Positions 1-7,557 of a DNA stretch of 64,000 bases are shown here, piece after piece. How positions within the stretch are numbered: position 1 is the stretch's first letter; each line of letters begins with the position of its first letter. Position numbers and translations under genes: made by a program. Source of the DNA: DAOTWP01 sp034435675 (GTDB lineage: Bacteria > Chloroflexota > Anaerolineae > Aggregatilineales > Phototrophicaceae); assembly GCA_034435675.1 (NCBI GenBank), contig DAOTWP010000382.1:7520-71519 (forward strand), read 5' to 3'. The notes under the pieces were generated by a model that saw only the letters and a program-made list of their open reading frames with translations, ran no database searches and had not been told where the DNA came from.

Positions 1-1
1 G

Positions 2-409
2 CTGGAAATCGCCGTCCAGTATGGCAGCACACGCGAGGCATTCGGCGGGGCGCTCAACACACACCAATCCGTCCAGTGGATGATTGCCGACAGCGAAATC
101 GAATTGCAGGCAGGGCGACTGATGATGCACAATGCAGCCTGGCTGCTGGCGAACGGCAGCCAGGCGCGGCAGGAAACCGCGATGGCGAAGGTGTTTATTG
201 CCGAGGCAGTCAACCGCGTTGTGGATCGCGCACTGCAAATCTGCGGCGGCATGGGTGTCAGCCGCGATCTGCCGCTGAGCACGTGGTACGAAAAGGCGCG
301 CGCCTTCCGCATTTACGACGGCGCATCCGAAGTGCATCGCATGGTCATCGCGCGCGAAACGATCAAGAAGCACGCGGGCGATCCCAAACAGCGCAAAACC
401 GGCGATTAA
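2..409 (+). CDS. Acyl-CoA dehydrogenase, C-terminal part (5' end outside window)
   Basis: Open from the left edge; 135 residues are visible. They match the C-terminal helical bundle of FAD-dependent acyl-CoA dehydrogenases: an FGGALNTHQSVQWMIAD stretch corresponds to the family's substrate/FAD helix, and ICGGMGV followed by YEKARAFRIYDGASEVHR is the conserved stretch that contacts FAD of the neighbouring subunit. The family oxidises acyl-CoA thioesters to enoyl-CoA in fatty-acid or amino-acid degradation, passing electrons to ETF. The chain ends in a normal Lys-rich tail and TAA. Substrate specificity cannot be read because the catalytic region is missing. Confidence 0.9.
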   Translation: MEIAVQYGSTREAFGGALNTHQSVQWMIADSEIELQAGRLMMHNAAWLLANGSQARQETAMAKVFIAEAVNRVVDRALQICGGMGVSRDLPLSTWYEKARAFRIYDGASEVHRMVIARETIKKHAGDPKQRKTGD

Positions 410-562
410 CGCGCGGCTCGCATGCGGGGTGGTTTGAGAGGGCGGGAGTGCTGCTCGCCCTCCGCCCATGCGCACGAACAAATATTCATCGCCCACTCAG
501 GGAAACATGTTAGCTTTAGTGTGTCGCAATTGCGGCACAATCAGCAGAAAGGGTGATTGCAA

Positions 563-928
563 ATGGCGCGTGTTTCGGTTGGCAGACTCAACGACTTTCA
601 GGTTGACAGTGTCAAACTGGTCAAGGCAGACGGCAAGCCGCTGTTGATCGTCCGCACAACAGACGGTGTCTGCGCGGTGCAGAGCACCTGCGTGCATATG
701 CCGCTGCCGCTGGCGGGCGGCAAGCTGGAAGGCGAACTCCTCACATGTCCCTGGCACAACTCGCAGTTTAATGTCTGCACGGGTGAGAACATTGACTGGG
801 TGCGCGGGGTGGCGGGCGTACAGCTTCCCGGTTGGTCGCGCAAGCTGCTGGCGCTGGGCAAAAAGCCGCAGGCGCTGGCGACCTATCCGGTCAGCGTTGA
901 GGCGGACGAGATCTTCGTCGAAATCTGA
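563..928 (+). CDS. Rieske [2Fe-2S] ferredoxin-type protein
   Basis: 121-residue soluble protein with one Rieske cluster motif: C43-x-H45 and C62-P-W-H65, 16 residues apart, the spacing of Rieske ferredoxins. It has no signal peptide or membrane helix, so it is a cytoplasmic electron carrier or the small component of an oxygenase-like or reductase system. I chose the ATG at 563 rather than a TTG at 557 because an AAAGGG ribosome site ends at 553, nine bases upstream. No oxygenase partner is visible nearby. The promoter region holds a CGCAATTGCG palindrome and the string TTGCGGCACAAT, which recurs before the phosphatase gene at 9052. Confidence 0.9.
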   Translation: MARVSVGRLNDFQVDSVKLVKADGKPLLIVRTTDGVCAVQSTCVHMPLPLAGGKLEGELLTCPWHNSQFNVCTGENIDWVRGVAGVQLPGWSRKLLALGKKPQALATYPVSVEADEIFVEI

Positions 929-929
929 G

Positions 930-1946
930 TCAGACCACCCACCAGCGCCACGAGCCGCTGTCGTCCAGACCACGATGCAGCGTGCCCAACCGCGCCAGAT
1001 AATCAAGATGTGCCAGCGCCTCCATCATGGCAAAACGCCATTCGTGGTGCGTGAAGTATTTGAACTCAAAGATGCCCAGCGCGACCTCGTGGACGGTTAC
1101 GCCAGTCGCCCCGGTTGCTTTGACGACAGCGACACAGCGTTCCAGCCGCGCCGCATGATGCCCCAGCAGTTCGCTCACCCGCCCGGTCCAGTCGTCAATC
1201 AGCGCGCGGTGACCGGGCAGCGCCAGGCGTACATCAAGCGCTTGCAGGTTATGCAGCGATTCCATAAAGCGCCGCAGGGGTTCAGGCTGTGTTTCGGGCC
1301 ACAGCCCGATGTTCGGCGTAATCTTAATTAGCACATGATCACCGCAAAGCAGCAGCCGGTCCACCGCATCGTAAAACAGCAGTTGACCATCACTGTGCCC
1401 TGGCGCGTGGATCAGGCGAAATTCGCGGCTGCCGATGCGCAGGCAGTCGTCGGTCAACAGGTCATGTTCGATAGGATGCGGAAAGGTCATGCTGCGCGTG
1501 CTGTCCACGCCCGCGACGACTGGCTGCACCTGATCGGCAGGCATTCCGGCGGCACTGAGATAATCGCTCAGGAACTGATCGCGGTTCGCCGGTGGATTGC
1601 GCCAAGTGCTTTCGGCAAAGGCGCTTTCGGTGGGGGACATGCGCACGGGCGGCAGATGCCCACCTGCCGTCTGCGCCTGCTGCTGCAACCAGCCCGCCAT
1701 GCCGTAGTGGTCGGGGTGGCAGTGCGTCAGCACAATCTGCGTGATCTGCCCCGGACTGATACCCAGCGCTGCCCACGCCGCGCGCCACGCCGCCTCGCCT
1801 TCGGGCGTGTGAATGCCCGTATCCAGCACTGCCCAGCCATCGCCATCGCGCAGCAGATAGCAGTTGACGATACGCAGCGCAAACGGCAGCGGCAGCTGCA
1901 CCTGAATAATATCGTCGGCAATGTGCTGGAACAGGGTGTCAGACAT
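930..1946 (-). CDS. MBL-fold metallo-hydrolase (glyoxalase II-like)
   Basis: 338-residue metallo-beta-lactamase-fold hydrolase. The di-metal motif THCHPDH is at residues 74-80, followed by a GHSDGQ histidine, a CGDH aspartate and a PGH near the end, so the full ligand set is present. The C-terminal 80 residues form a helical add-on containing HHEWRFAMMEAL, as in glyoxalase II-like and lactamase-B2-type proteins. It probably hydrolyses a thioester or other small ester in the cytoplasm; the substrate is unknown. The frame stays open upstream of 1946, but that extension lies antisense to the sigma gene, and a GAGGA ribosome site eight bases before the ATG at 1946 fixes the start. It is convergent with the Rieske gene, with only one base between them. 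Confidence 0.88.
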   Translation of the reverse strand: MSDTLFQHIADDIIQVQLPLPFALRIVNCYLLRDGDGWAVLDTGIHTPEGEAAWRAAWAALGISPGQITQIVLTHCHPDHYGMAGWLQQQAQTAGGHLPPVRMSPTESAFAESTWRNPPANRDQFLSDYLSAAGMPADQVQPVVAGVDSTRSMTFPHPIEHDLLTDDCLRIGSREFRLIHAPGHSDGQLLFYDAVDRLLLCGDHVLIKITPNIGLWPETQPEPLRRFMESLHNLQALDVRLALPGHRALIDDWTGRVSELLGHHAARLERCVAVVKATGATGVTVHEVALGIFEFKYFTHHEWRFAMMEALAHLDYLARLGTLHRGLDDSGSWRWWVV

Positions 1947-2081
1947 AGCGTAATCCTCAGTGTGAGCGCTTTTGGGGCAATAGTAACACGCCCGCTGGTG
2001 TACGGCATTAGAGCCAATTTGCGTCTTTTTGACCGCGAAATCGTCTATAGTAAAGGGTAAGAGCATCAAGGAGTCGCGTTT

Positions 2082-2666
2082 ATGGACGCCGCCGCAGTTG
2101 AAAACGTCTGGAACAGCTTCAATACCCGTCTGGAGCGCTTTGTCCGCAGCCGAGTTGAGGACACACAGGCTGCGGATGATGTGCTGCAAGATGTTTACCT
2201 GAAAATCCATCGCAGCATCGACAGCCTGCATGATGAAGAACGCCTGCAAGCCTGGATCTACCAGATTACCCGCAACACCATTCATGATTATTATCGCAGC
2301 CAGAAAGCCTTGATTGGAATCACGGAGCTGGATGACGACACGCCGCTGTTCATCCAGCAGACCGAGGATACCGATGACGAAATCACCCAGCGGCTGGTGG
2401 GTAGTGTGCGGGCGATGATTGACGCGCTGCCAGAAGATTACCGCCAGGCGCTGCTGTTGACCGAGATTGACGGGCTGACCCAGCGCGAACTGGCGGAACG
2501 CCTGGGGATTTCGCTGTCCGGCGCGAAGTCGCGGGTGCAGCGCGGGCGCAGACTGCTGCGCGAAATGCTGCTCGCCTGCTGCCACTTCGAGTTTGACCGC
2601 TTGGGCAAGGTAATTGATTACTATCCGCACTGCAAATCCTGTATGGACGATGCATGCAGCGCATAA
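2082..2666 (+). CDS. ECF-type RNA polymerase sigma factor, SigZ-like, with Cys-rich C-terminal tail
   Basis: 194-residue sigma-70 family protein. Region 2 spans about residues 8-78 (DTQAADDVLQDVYLKIHR, then WIYQITRNTIHDYYR) and region 4 about 118-168 (ALPEDYRQALLLTEIDGL, SGAKSRVQRGRRLLREML). After region 4 comes a 25-residue tail with five cysteines (CCHFEFD, then CKSCMDDAC), typical of the SigZ group. AAGGAG at 2068-2073 sets the start. The next gene on the same strand, 112 bp on, is arsM. A tail that binds thiophilic metalloids would let this sigma factor sense arsenite without an anti-sigma protein, and none is encoded next to it; this is inference. It should recruit RNA polymerase to its own and perhaps the arsM promoter. 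Confidence 0.9.
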   Translation: MDAAAVENVWNSFNTRLERFVRSRVEDTQAADDVLQDVYLKIHRSIDSLHDEERLQAWIYQITRNTIHDYYRSQKALIGITELDDDTPLFIQQTEDTDDEITQRLVGSVRAMIDALPEDYRQALLLTEIDGLTQRELAERLGISLSGAKSRVQRGRRLLREMLLACCHFEFDRLGKVIDYYPHCKSCMDDACSA

Positions 2667-2778
2667 TAATGAGGCGCATGATGGATCGGCTGCTGTCCAG
2701 TTTGCGTCCTTTTGCTGGGCTGCTGCGTCTACACAGGTATCAGACCGAAACTACAGACCAACAGGGAGATGCAGTATC

Positions 2779-3549
2779 ATGAGCAGCACTCAACAGATTC
2801 ACGATGTAGTGCAGGAACGTTATGGTGCGCTGGCACGCCAGCAGAGCAGCGGACAATCCGCAAGCTGCTGCGGCGATGACTGCGGATGCAGCAGTGAAGT
2901 GCAGCTTTACGACAGCACCATGCTGGAAGGACTGCCGCTGGATGTCACCGGCTTGAGTCTGGGCTGTGGCGACCCGGTTACAATTGCCGGGCTGAAACCG
3001 GGCGAGCGCGTGCTGGATCTGGGCAGCGGCGGCGGCATCGATTGTTTTCTGGCGGCGCGGCAGGTTGGCGCCGAAGGGTATGTCATCGGCGTGGACATGA
3101 CGCCTGATATGCTGGCAAAAGCAAACGCCAGCAAAGCAAAAATGGGCGTGAGCAATGTTGAATTTCGTCAGGGGCAAATCGAAGCGCTGCCTGTCGAGGA
3201 CAACAGTATGGACATCGTCATGTCCAACTGCGTGATCAACCTCTCGCCGGACAAAACCAGCGTATTCCGCGAGGCGCTGCGCGTGCTCAAGCCCGGCGGG
3301 CGGGTCAGTATCAGCGATATTGTCACCGATGGCGAATTCACGCCCGAACTGCGTGCCGATGCCGCCAAATGGGCAGAATGTGTCACCGGGGCGATTGATG
3401 TCAACGAGTATACAGGCATGATGCGCGCGGCGGGCTTCACCGCTATTCAGGTGGTGGATAAGGTTGAAGCAGAAGATATTGTGTCGCGCCAGCCGGGCAT
3501 GCCGCGTATCTACAGCGCCCGCATCACGGCGTATAAGCCCGCGCTCTGA
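2779..3549 (+). CDS. arsM: Arsenite S-adenosylmethionine methyltransferase
   Basis: 256-residue class I methyltransferase. The SAM-binding loop VLDLGSGGGID is at residues 78-88 and the acidic end of strand 2 at GVDMTPDML. Cysteines expected to bind As(III) in ArsM are present: C63 in LGCGDP, C151 in NCVINL and C201 in ECVTGA. A separate N-terminal cluster C30, C31, C35, C37 (SCCGDDCGC) is typical of bacterial ArsM. The enzyme transfers methyl groups from SAM to arsenite to give mono-, di- and trimethylarsenicals. The ATG at 2779, with GGGAG upstream at 2763-2767, is preferred over longer readings that overlap the sigma gene. Its position after the sigma factor and before arsC genes supports arsenic detoxification. 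Confidence 0.94.
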   Translation: MSSTQQIHDVVQERYGALARQQSSGQSASCCGDDCGCSSEVQLYDSTMLEGLPLDVTGLSLGCGDPVTIAGLKPGERVLDLGSGGGIDCFLAARQVGAEGYVIGVDMTPDMLAKANASKAKMGVSNVEFRQGQIEALPVEDNSMDIVMSNCVINLSPDKTSVFREALRVLKPGGRVSISDIVTDGEFTPELRADAAKWAECVTGAIDVNEYTGMMRAAGFTAIQVVDKVEAEDIVSRQPGMPRIYSARITAYKPAL

Positions 3550-3592
3550 ACAGACCGTCTCACTCCAACAGGGCGAAAGAGGAGGCACGCAC

Positions 3593-3775
3593 ATGCTTTA
3601 CAATCATCAATATGCTCATGAACGCATCAAAGTGCTTCAGCGTGAAGCGTTGCAGCGGCATCTGGTTTATCTGCTGACTGTATGCTGCCAGCGCAGCCGC
3701 CTGTACCCATTGGGGGGCTGGCTGCTGGCGCGCCTGCGCGCTTCAGCACGCTGGCGCTGCTGTCCGCAGGCATGA
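3593..3775 (+). CDS. Small hypothetical protein, 60 aa
   Basis: A short reading frame 43 bp after arsM, with a strong GAGGAGG ribosome site at 3579-3584 placed eight bases before the ATG. The protein begins MLYNHQYAHERIKVLQREA, an amphipathic N-terminal helix seen in many small uncharacterised proteins of Actinobacteria and Chloroflexota, and continues with two Cys-Cys-type pairs (CC at 31-32 and near the C-terminus) and several arginines. It has no signal peptide. Function is unknown. The ribosome site and the gene's position inside the arsenic cluster argue that it is translated; the cysteines could bind a metalloid, which is speculation. Confidence 0.6.
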   Translation: MLYNHQYAHERIKVLQREALQRHLVYLLTVCCQRSRLYPLGGWLLARLRASARWRCCPQA

Positions 3776-3891
3776 TCGCTTCCCGTGAGCAGGCTGGATG
3801 ACAGCCACCGGGTGCTGCGGAGCAACCAACAAAACACATAGCGTTGAGTGGGCTTGTCTGGTGCAAGCCCGTTCGTATTTTGAGGGAACAG

Positions 3892-5145
3892 ATGACCACT
3901 TCGTTGCGTTTATCCTCGCGGTTGCCGCTGTATTACGGGTGGGTGCTGGTGGTCGCACTGGCGATCACCGAAACCGTTTCGTTTGGCGTGCTGCTCTACA
4001 GTTTCACGATTTTTGTCAAACCGATGCAGGAGGAACTGGGCTGGAGCAGCGCCCAGATTACCGGCGCGAACGGGCTGGCTTGGCTGGTCAGCGCCATAGT
4101 CGGAGTGTGGCTGGGGCGCGTGCTGGATCAGTATGGACCCCGCCTGCTGATGACGCTGGGGTCACTTAGTGCGGCGGCGCTGGTCGTGGCGTGGTCTGCT
4201 GTCCAGTCCGTCGAAGCCTTCTTTCTGGTCTGGTTCCTGATCGGTGTCACCAAAGCGATGGTGTTGTATGACCCGGCGTTCTGGGTGGTCGCCGACTGGT
4301 TTGTCCGGCGGCGGCGGCAGGCGCTGACACTGCTGACCTTTATTGCCGGGTTTGCCAGCATCATTTTTACCCCGCTGGCACAGCGCCTGCTGGAAGCACA
4401 GGGCTGGCGCGGGGCATTGCTGACTCTGGCACTGCTGCTAGCCCTCATTACCGTCCCGATTCATGCGCTGCTGCTGCGCCGCCAGCCATCTGATCTGGGC
4501 TTGCAGCCCGATGGTGTGCCACTGCCTGCCGGGGATGCCCCCGCGCCGCCTGTGGAACGCAGCCTGACACGACGCGAAGCACTGCGCCGCCCGGTGTTCT
4601 GGTGGCTGACCATCGCCTTTGGCTTGAACGATGTCAGTGTCAGCGTCGTGATTCTCTTTCTCGTCCCCTATCTGATCGATTCCGGTTATGGGGCAGCGTT
4701 CGCCGCGCTGGCAGCAGGCTTAATCGGGCTGGCATCGCTGCCGGGGCGGGTCGTGTTCACCCTGTCCGGGGCACGCTGGTCGCCTGGCGGGGTAGCAGCA
4801 CTGCTGTTTGTCTTGCAAAGCGTGTCGCTGGTGGTGCTGGTGTTTGCCCGCAGCGAAACCGCCGTGCTGACCTTCGTGTTCATCTTTGGTGCGGGCTTCG
4901 GCGCGATTACGCCCACGCGGGCAGCGCTGGTCGCGGAGTATTTTGGTCGGATGGAATATGGCGCGATCAGCGGCATGATGCGCCTGGGGATTATCGTCGC
5001 GGGCAGCCTTGCGCCGGTCATCGCGGGCAGCATTTACGATGCAACCGGGACGCTGGAAATTGTGCTCTGGGTACTCGCGGGCACATCGGTGCTGTCGGTG
5101 GTGTCTGTGCTGCTGGGCACGCGCGCGGCGGCACATGCTGATTAA
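3892..5145 (+). CDS. MFS transporter, monocarboxylate/OFA-like
   Basis: 417-residue protein with about twelve hydrophobic helices and a central basic loop (QALTLLTF region, then RRQPSDLGLQPDG), the layout of the major facilitator superfamily. The N-terminus YYGWVLVVALAITETVSFG resembles the oxalate/formate and monocarboxylate branch. It lies between arsM and arsC, and no ArsB, Acr3, ArsP or ArsJ gene is visible, so it is the only candidate exporter in the cluster. Transport of arsenite or methylarsenicals is inferred from position only. The start is the ATG at 3892 with GAGGGA upstream; an upstream in-frame ATG at 3844 lacks a ribosome site. Confidence 0.87.
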   Translation: MTTSLRLSSRLPLYYGWVLVVALAITETVSFGVLLYSFTIFVKPMQEELGWSSAQITGANGLAWLVSAIVGVWLGRVLDQYGPRLLMTLGSLSAAALVVAWSAVQSVEAFFLVWFLIGVTKAMVLYDPAFWVVADWFVRRRRQALTLLTFIAGFASIIFTPLAQRLLEAQGWRGALLTLALLLALITVPIHALLLRRQPSDLGLQPDGVPLPAGDAPAPPVERSLTRREALRRPVFWWLTIAFGLNDVSVSVVILFLVPYLIDSGYGAAFAALAAGLIGLASLPGRVVFTLSGARWSPGGVAALLFVLQSVSLVVLVFARSETAVLTFVFIFGAGFGAITPTRAALVAEYFGRMEYGAISGMMRLGIIVAGSLAPVIAGSIYDATGTLEIVLWVLAGTSVLSVVSVLLGTRAAAHAD

Positions 5146-5180
5146 CGCCTGAATGCAGGTTGCCAGTCTGCCTTGCGTAG

Positions 5181-5225
5181 ATTATAATTCAAAATGAATT
5201 GCAGCAAATGAGATTGAATTATAAT
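5181..5225. promoter_or_regulatory. Candidate ArsR operator upstream of first arsC
   Basis: A 15-bp palindrome, AATTCA-AAA-TGAATT at 5186-5200, lies 40 bp before the arsC start. It is nested in a wider 12-bp inverted repeat, ATTATAATTCAA at 5181-5192 and TTGAATTATAAT at 5214-5225, whose right arm also looks like a -10 element. The same 6-3-6 palindrome stands before the second stand-alone arsC at 6439-6453. Symmetry, size and context fit binding of a dimeric ArsR-family repressor, presumably the ArsR-ArsC fusion encoded between the two sites. Confidence 0.65.
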
Positions 5226-5239
5226 TGGAGCAAAATAGC

Positions 5240-5680
5240 ATGCGCAAACAGAATGTGTTGATTTTGTGTACAGGCAATTCCGTCCGCAGCCAGATGGCAG
5301 AAGGTTTTCTGCGCAGCATTGCCGGCGATCGCTTTGAAGTTTACAGTGCCGGGCTGAAGCCTGTCGGGGTCAATCCCTTGACTGTGCAGGTGATGGCTGA
5401 GAGTGGCATTGATATTCGCCAACAGCACTCAAAAAGCGTCAAGGAATATCTGGGGCGTTTGCAGGCAAAGTACGTGATTACCGTTTGCCAAGAAGCAGAC
5501 CAGAACTGCCCGATGGGGTTGTGGAGCAGCGGGCAGAAACTATACTGGCCTTTTGACGATCCGGCAGCCGCCGAGGGGGATACAGAAAACCAGCTGCCAG
5601 AATTTCGGCGGGTGCGTGATGAGATTCGTGCTAAAATTATTGCCTGGTTAGCACAACTCGAACCCGTATCCGATGCCTGA
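5240..5680 (+). CDS. arsC: Arsenate reductase, thioredoxin-coupled LMW-PTP type
   Basis: 146-residue protein of the low-molecular-weight phosphatase fold. The P-loop C10-TGNSV-R16-S17 and the redox pair C83 and C90 (VCQEADQNC) reproduce the C10/C82/C89 arrangement of thioredoxin-dependent ArsC, with the general-acid Asp in FDDP. It reduces arsenate to arsenite in the cytoplasm. The ATG at 5240 is chosen over a TTG at 5225 because GGAG at 5227-5230 is correctly spaced. The stop overlaps the start of the ArsR-ArsC gene (ATGCCTGA), showing translational coupling. A palindromic operator lies upstream. Confidence 0.95.
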   Translation: MRKQNVLILCTGNSVRSQMAEGFLRSIAGDRFEVYSAGLKPVGVNPLTVQVMAESGIDIRQQHSKSVKEYLGRLQAKYVITVCQEADQNCPMGLWSSGQKLYWPFDDPAAAEGDTENQLPEFRRVRDEIRAKIIAWLAQLEPVSDA

Positions 5681-6425
5681 ACACGATGCTCCGCCTGAGA
5701 TCCTAAAGCTGTTAGCACATGAACTGCGCTGGTCTTTGCTCATGCAGCTTGCTGCTGGTGATTATCGCGTCAATGAACTGGTTGAGCGCGTGACCGAACC
5801 GGCAAATCTGGTGTCATACCACCTGAAGAAGCTGCGCGACGAGGGTGTCGTGACGGCACGCCGCAGCGATGCCGATGCTCGTGACATCTATTACAGCCTG
5901 GACATCGAAGCCCTGCGCAGCCAGTATCAGGCGGCTGGCAATGCCCTGCATCCGGCGTTGGGGGCGGGGACGACCGCTGTGCAACTGCCGCTGGCACACC
6001 TGCCTGCGCTGCGTGTGCTGTTTATCTGTACGCACAACAGCGCGCGCTCACAAATGGCAGCGGCACTGCTGCGCCAGCAAAGCGGCGGGCAGGTGGCTGC
6101 CTTCAGCGCGGGCAGTCACCCAACCAGCATCCACCCGGAAACCATCCGCACCATGGCGTCGTTGTATGGCATTGACCTGCACGGCGAACGAACCACCCAT
6201 GTGGATGAATTTGCCGGGCAGGCATTCGATTACGTCATCACCGTGTGCGATCATGCGCGCGAAATCTGCCCCACATTCCCCGGCGGCGTACTCCTGCACT
6301 GGGGCTTCCCCGATCCGGCGCAGGTTGAACCTGCCGCCGCCCGCGCCGCGGCTTTCCAGCAGACTGCCCGGCGGCTTTGCTCCCGCGTGCAGCATTTTCT
6401 GACAGGACTTGTCGCTTCAAACTAG
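5673..6425 (+). CDS. ArsR-family regulator fused to LMW-PTP arsenate reductase
   Basis: 250-residue two-domain protein. Residues 1-85 are an ArsR-type winged helix (ILKLLAHELRWSLLMQL, recognition helix NLVSYHLKKLRDEGVV, wing ARRSDADARDIYYSL). Residues 113-245 are a complete LMW-PTP/ArsC domain with C119-THNSA-R125-S and C192/C199. The helix that carries the arsenite-binding CxC in classical ArsR reads YRVNELVERV here, and the first 118 residues contain no cysteine. Arsenic sensing must therefore use another site, possibly the ArsC-domain thiols. It overlaps the upstream arsC by 8 bp. It may both repress the cluster and reduce arsenate; the reductase part might instead act only as a sensor. 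Confidence 0.92.
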   Translation: MPEHDAPPEILKLLAHELRWSLLMQLAAGDYRVNELVERVTEPANLVSYHLKKLRDEGVVTARRSDADARDIYYSLDIEALRSQYQAAGNALHPALGAGTTAVQLPLAHLPALRVLFICTHNSARSQMAAALLRQQSGGQVAAFSAGSHPTSIHPETIRTMASLYGIDLHGERTTHVDEFAGQAFDYVITVCDHAREICPTFPGGVLLHWGFPDPAQVEPAAARAAAFQQTARRLCSRVQHFLTGLVASN

Positions 6426-6438
6426 GTTCTCGTGATAT

Positions 6439-6453
6439 AATTCAGCCTGAATT
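6439..6453. promoter_or_regulatory. Second candidate ArsR operator
   Basis: Perfect 15-bp palindrome AATTCA-GCC-TGAATT, identical in both half-sites to the one at 5186-5200. It sits in the 56 bp between the ArsR-ArsC stop codon and the next arsC, so the second arsC probably has its own regulated promoter; ATATAATT at 6435-6442 overlaps the left half-site and could be the -10. Confidence 0.65.
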
Positions 6454-6481
6454 GTATCAATTGGGATTGAAGGGCATGCTG

Positions 6482-6910
6482 ATGATGTTACAGGTTCTGA
6501 TTTTGTGTACTGCCAATTCCGCGCGCAGCCAGATGGCAGAAGGGCTGCTGCGGCACCTCGCCGGGGAACGACTGGCAGTTTACAGCGCCGGGACAAAACC
6601 CTCCACCGTGAACCCTTTTGCGATTCGCGCCATGCAGCAGCGCGGGATTGACATCAGCGGGCAGCACAGCAAACACCTCAACGAATTCCTGACACAGCCG
6701 TTTGATTATGTCATCACTGTTTGCGATGCCGCCGCCGAAACCTGCCCGGTGTTCCCCGGCAAAGCCGAGCGCATTCACTGGAGCTTTCCTGACCCGGCAG
6801 CAGTGGAAGGCGATGATCCGGCGCGTCTGGCGGCTTTCGCGGCAGTGCGCGATGGGCTGGAGGCGCAGTTAGCAGCATGGCTCAACGGGCTGCCCGCAAC
6901 CCACCCCTGA
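6482..6910 (+). CDS. arsC: Second stand-alone arsenate reductase (LMW-PTP type)
   Basis: 142-residue LMW-PTP/ArsC with P-loop C9-TANSA-R15-S16, redox cysteines C81 and C88 (VCDAAAETC) and FPDP general acid. It is a paralogue of the 5240 gene and of the fused domain, so three reductase domains occur in 1.7 kb. Three closely spaced ATGs (6476, 6482, 6485) are possible starts; AAGGG ends at 6474, which is too near the first and well placed for 6482. Function is reduction of arsenate to arsenite coupled to thioredoxin. The three copies may differ in substrate or redox partner. Confidence 0.93.
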   Translation: MMLQVLILCTANSARSQMAEGLLRHLAGERLAVYSAGTKPSTVNPFAIRAMQQRGIDISGQHSKHLNEFLTQPFDYVITVCDAAAETCPVFPGKAERIHWSFPDPAAVEGDDPARLAAFAAVRDGLEAQLAAWLNGLPATHP

Positions 6911-6929
6911 GAATTGCCCGCTGCTGCGC

Positions 6930-6935
6930 TATAAT
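6930..6935 (+). promoter_or_regulatory. panD: -10 element TATAAT before panD
   Basis: A consensus TATAAT hexamer 99 bp before panD, in the pattern gcgcTATAATcgcc. No convincing -35 hexamer is seen 16-18 bp upstream. Similar isolated consensus -10 boxes occur at 9622, 22051, 36619 and 61272. Confidence 0.4.
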
Positions 6936-7034
6936 CGCCCACACCAATCGGTTACAGCTCAGTTCGCGCAGCATGCGCTATGGCGCGCGCTATGATCGCG
7001 ATGCGCTTGCACAGGGTTACGGAGTGCAGTTCCA

Positions 7035-7415
7035 ATGCTTATTGCGTTACTCAAGGCAAAAATCCATCAGGCAGTGGTGACAGCGGCTGACCTGAATTAT
7101 GTCGGCAGCATCGGCATTGACAGCGACCTGCTGGCGCAAAGCGGCATTTACCCCTACGAAAAAGTGCTGGTCAGCGATATTGACAACGGGTCCCGGCTGG
7201 AAACCTACGTGATACCCAAACCGGCTGGCAGCCGCGAAGTCTCGCTTAACGGTGCAGCGGCGCGGTTGGTCGCGCCCGGTGACCGCATCATCATCATGGC
7301 ATTCATGTATGTGACGCCGCCGCCACCTGCCGAATTTGAACCACGCATTCTGATCCTGGATCACAACAATGAAATCGTGGAAATGCGCGGCACACTGCCC
7401 GACTCAGGGGATTAG
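7035..7415 (+). CDS. panD: Aspartate 1-decarboxylase precursor
   Basis: 126-residue pyruvoyl enzyme that makes beta-alanine from aspartate for pantothenate and CoA synthesis. The self-cleavage pair Gly24-Ser25 is present (YVGSIGID), with the conserved Lys9, His11 and Tyr22 before it and a beta-barrel core with NGAAARLVAPGD, typical of PanD. Cleavage at Gly24-Ser25 gives a small beta chain and an alpha chain with an N-terminal pyruvoyl group. The length is normal (about 126). The gene stands alone, apart from panB and panC, after the arsenic cluster. A bacterium with this gene may also need a PanZ-like or autocatalytic maturation route; none is visible. Confidence 0.96.
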   Translation: MLIALLKAKIHQAVVTAADLNYVGSIGIDSDLLAQSGIYPYEKVLVSDIDNGSRLETYVIPKPAGSREVSLNGAAARLVAPGDRIIIMAFMYVTPPPPAEFEPRILILDHNNEIVEMRGTLPDSGD

Positions 7416-7557
7416 GGTGCCGCCGAATTTTCACGAACTTTTAGCAGCGCAATCCCCCGACTTGCGGTAGGATGATGATGGCGCCGCGTGTTCGCACTGC
7501 GGCGTCACGCCATAAGTCTTTAGTCTAGAACACACTGGTTCAATAAGGAGCGTATTT

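Noticed and set aside
1947..2630. N-terminal extension of the MBL hydrolase frame on the minus strand
   Set aside because: It is antisense to the sigma-factor gene, contains no domain and is preceded by a good GAGGA ribosome site at the 1946 start.
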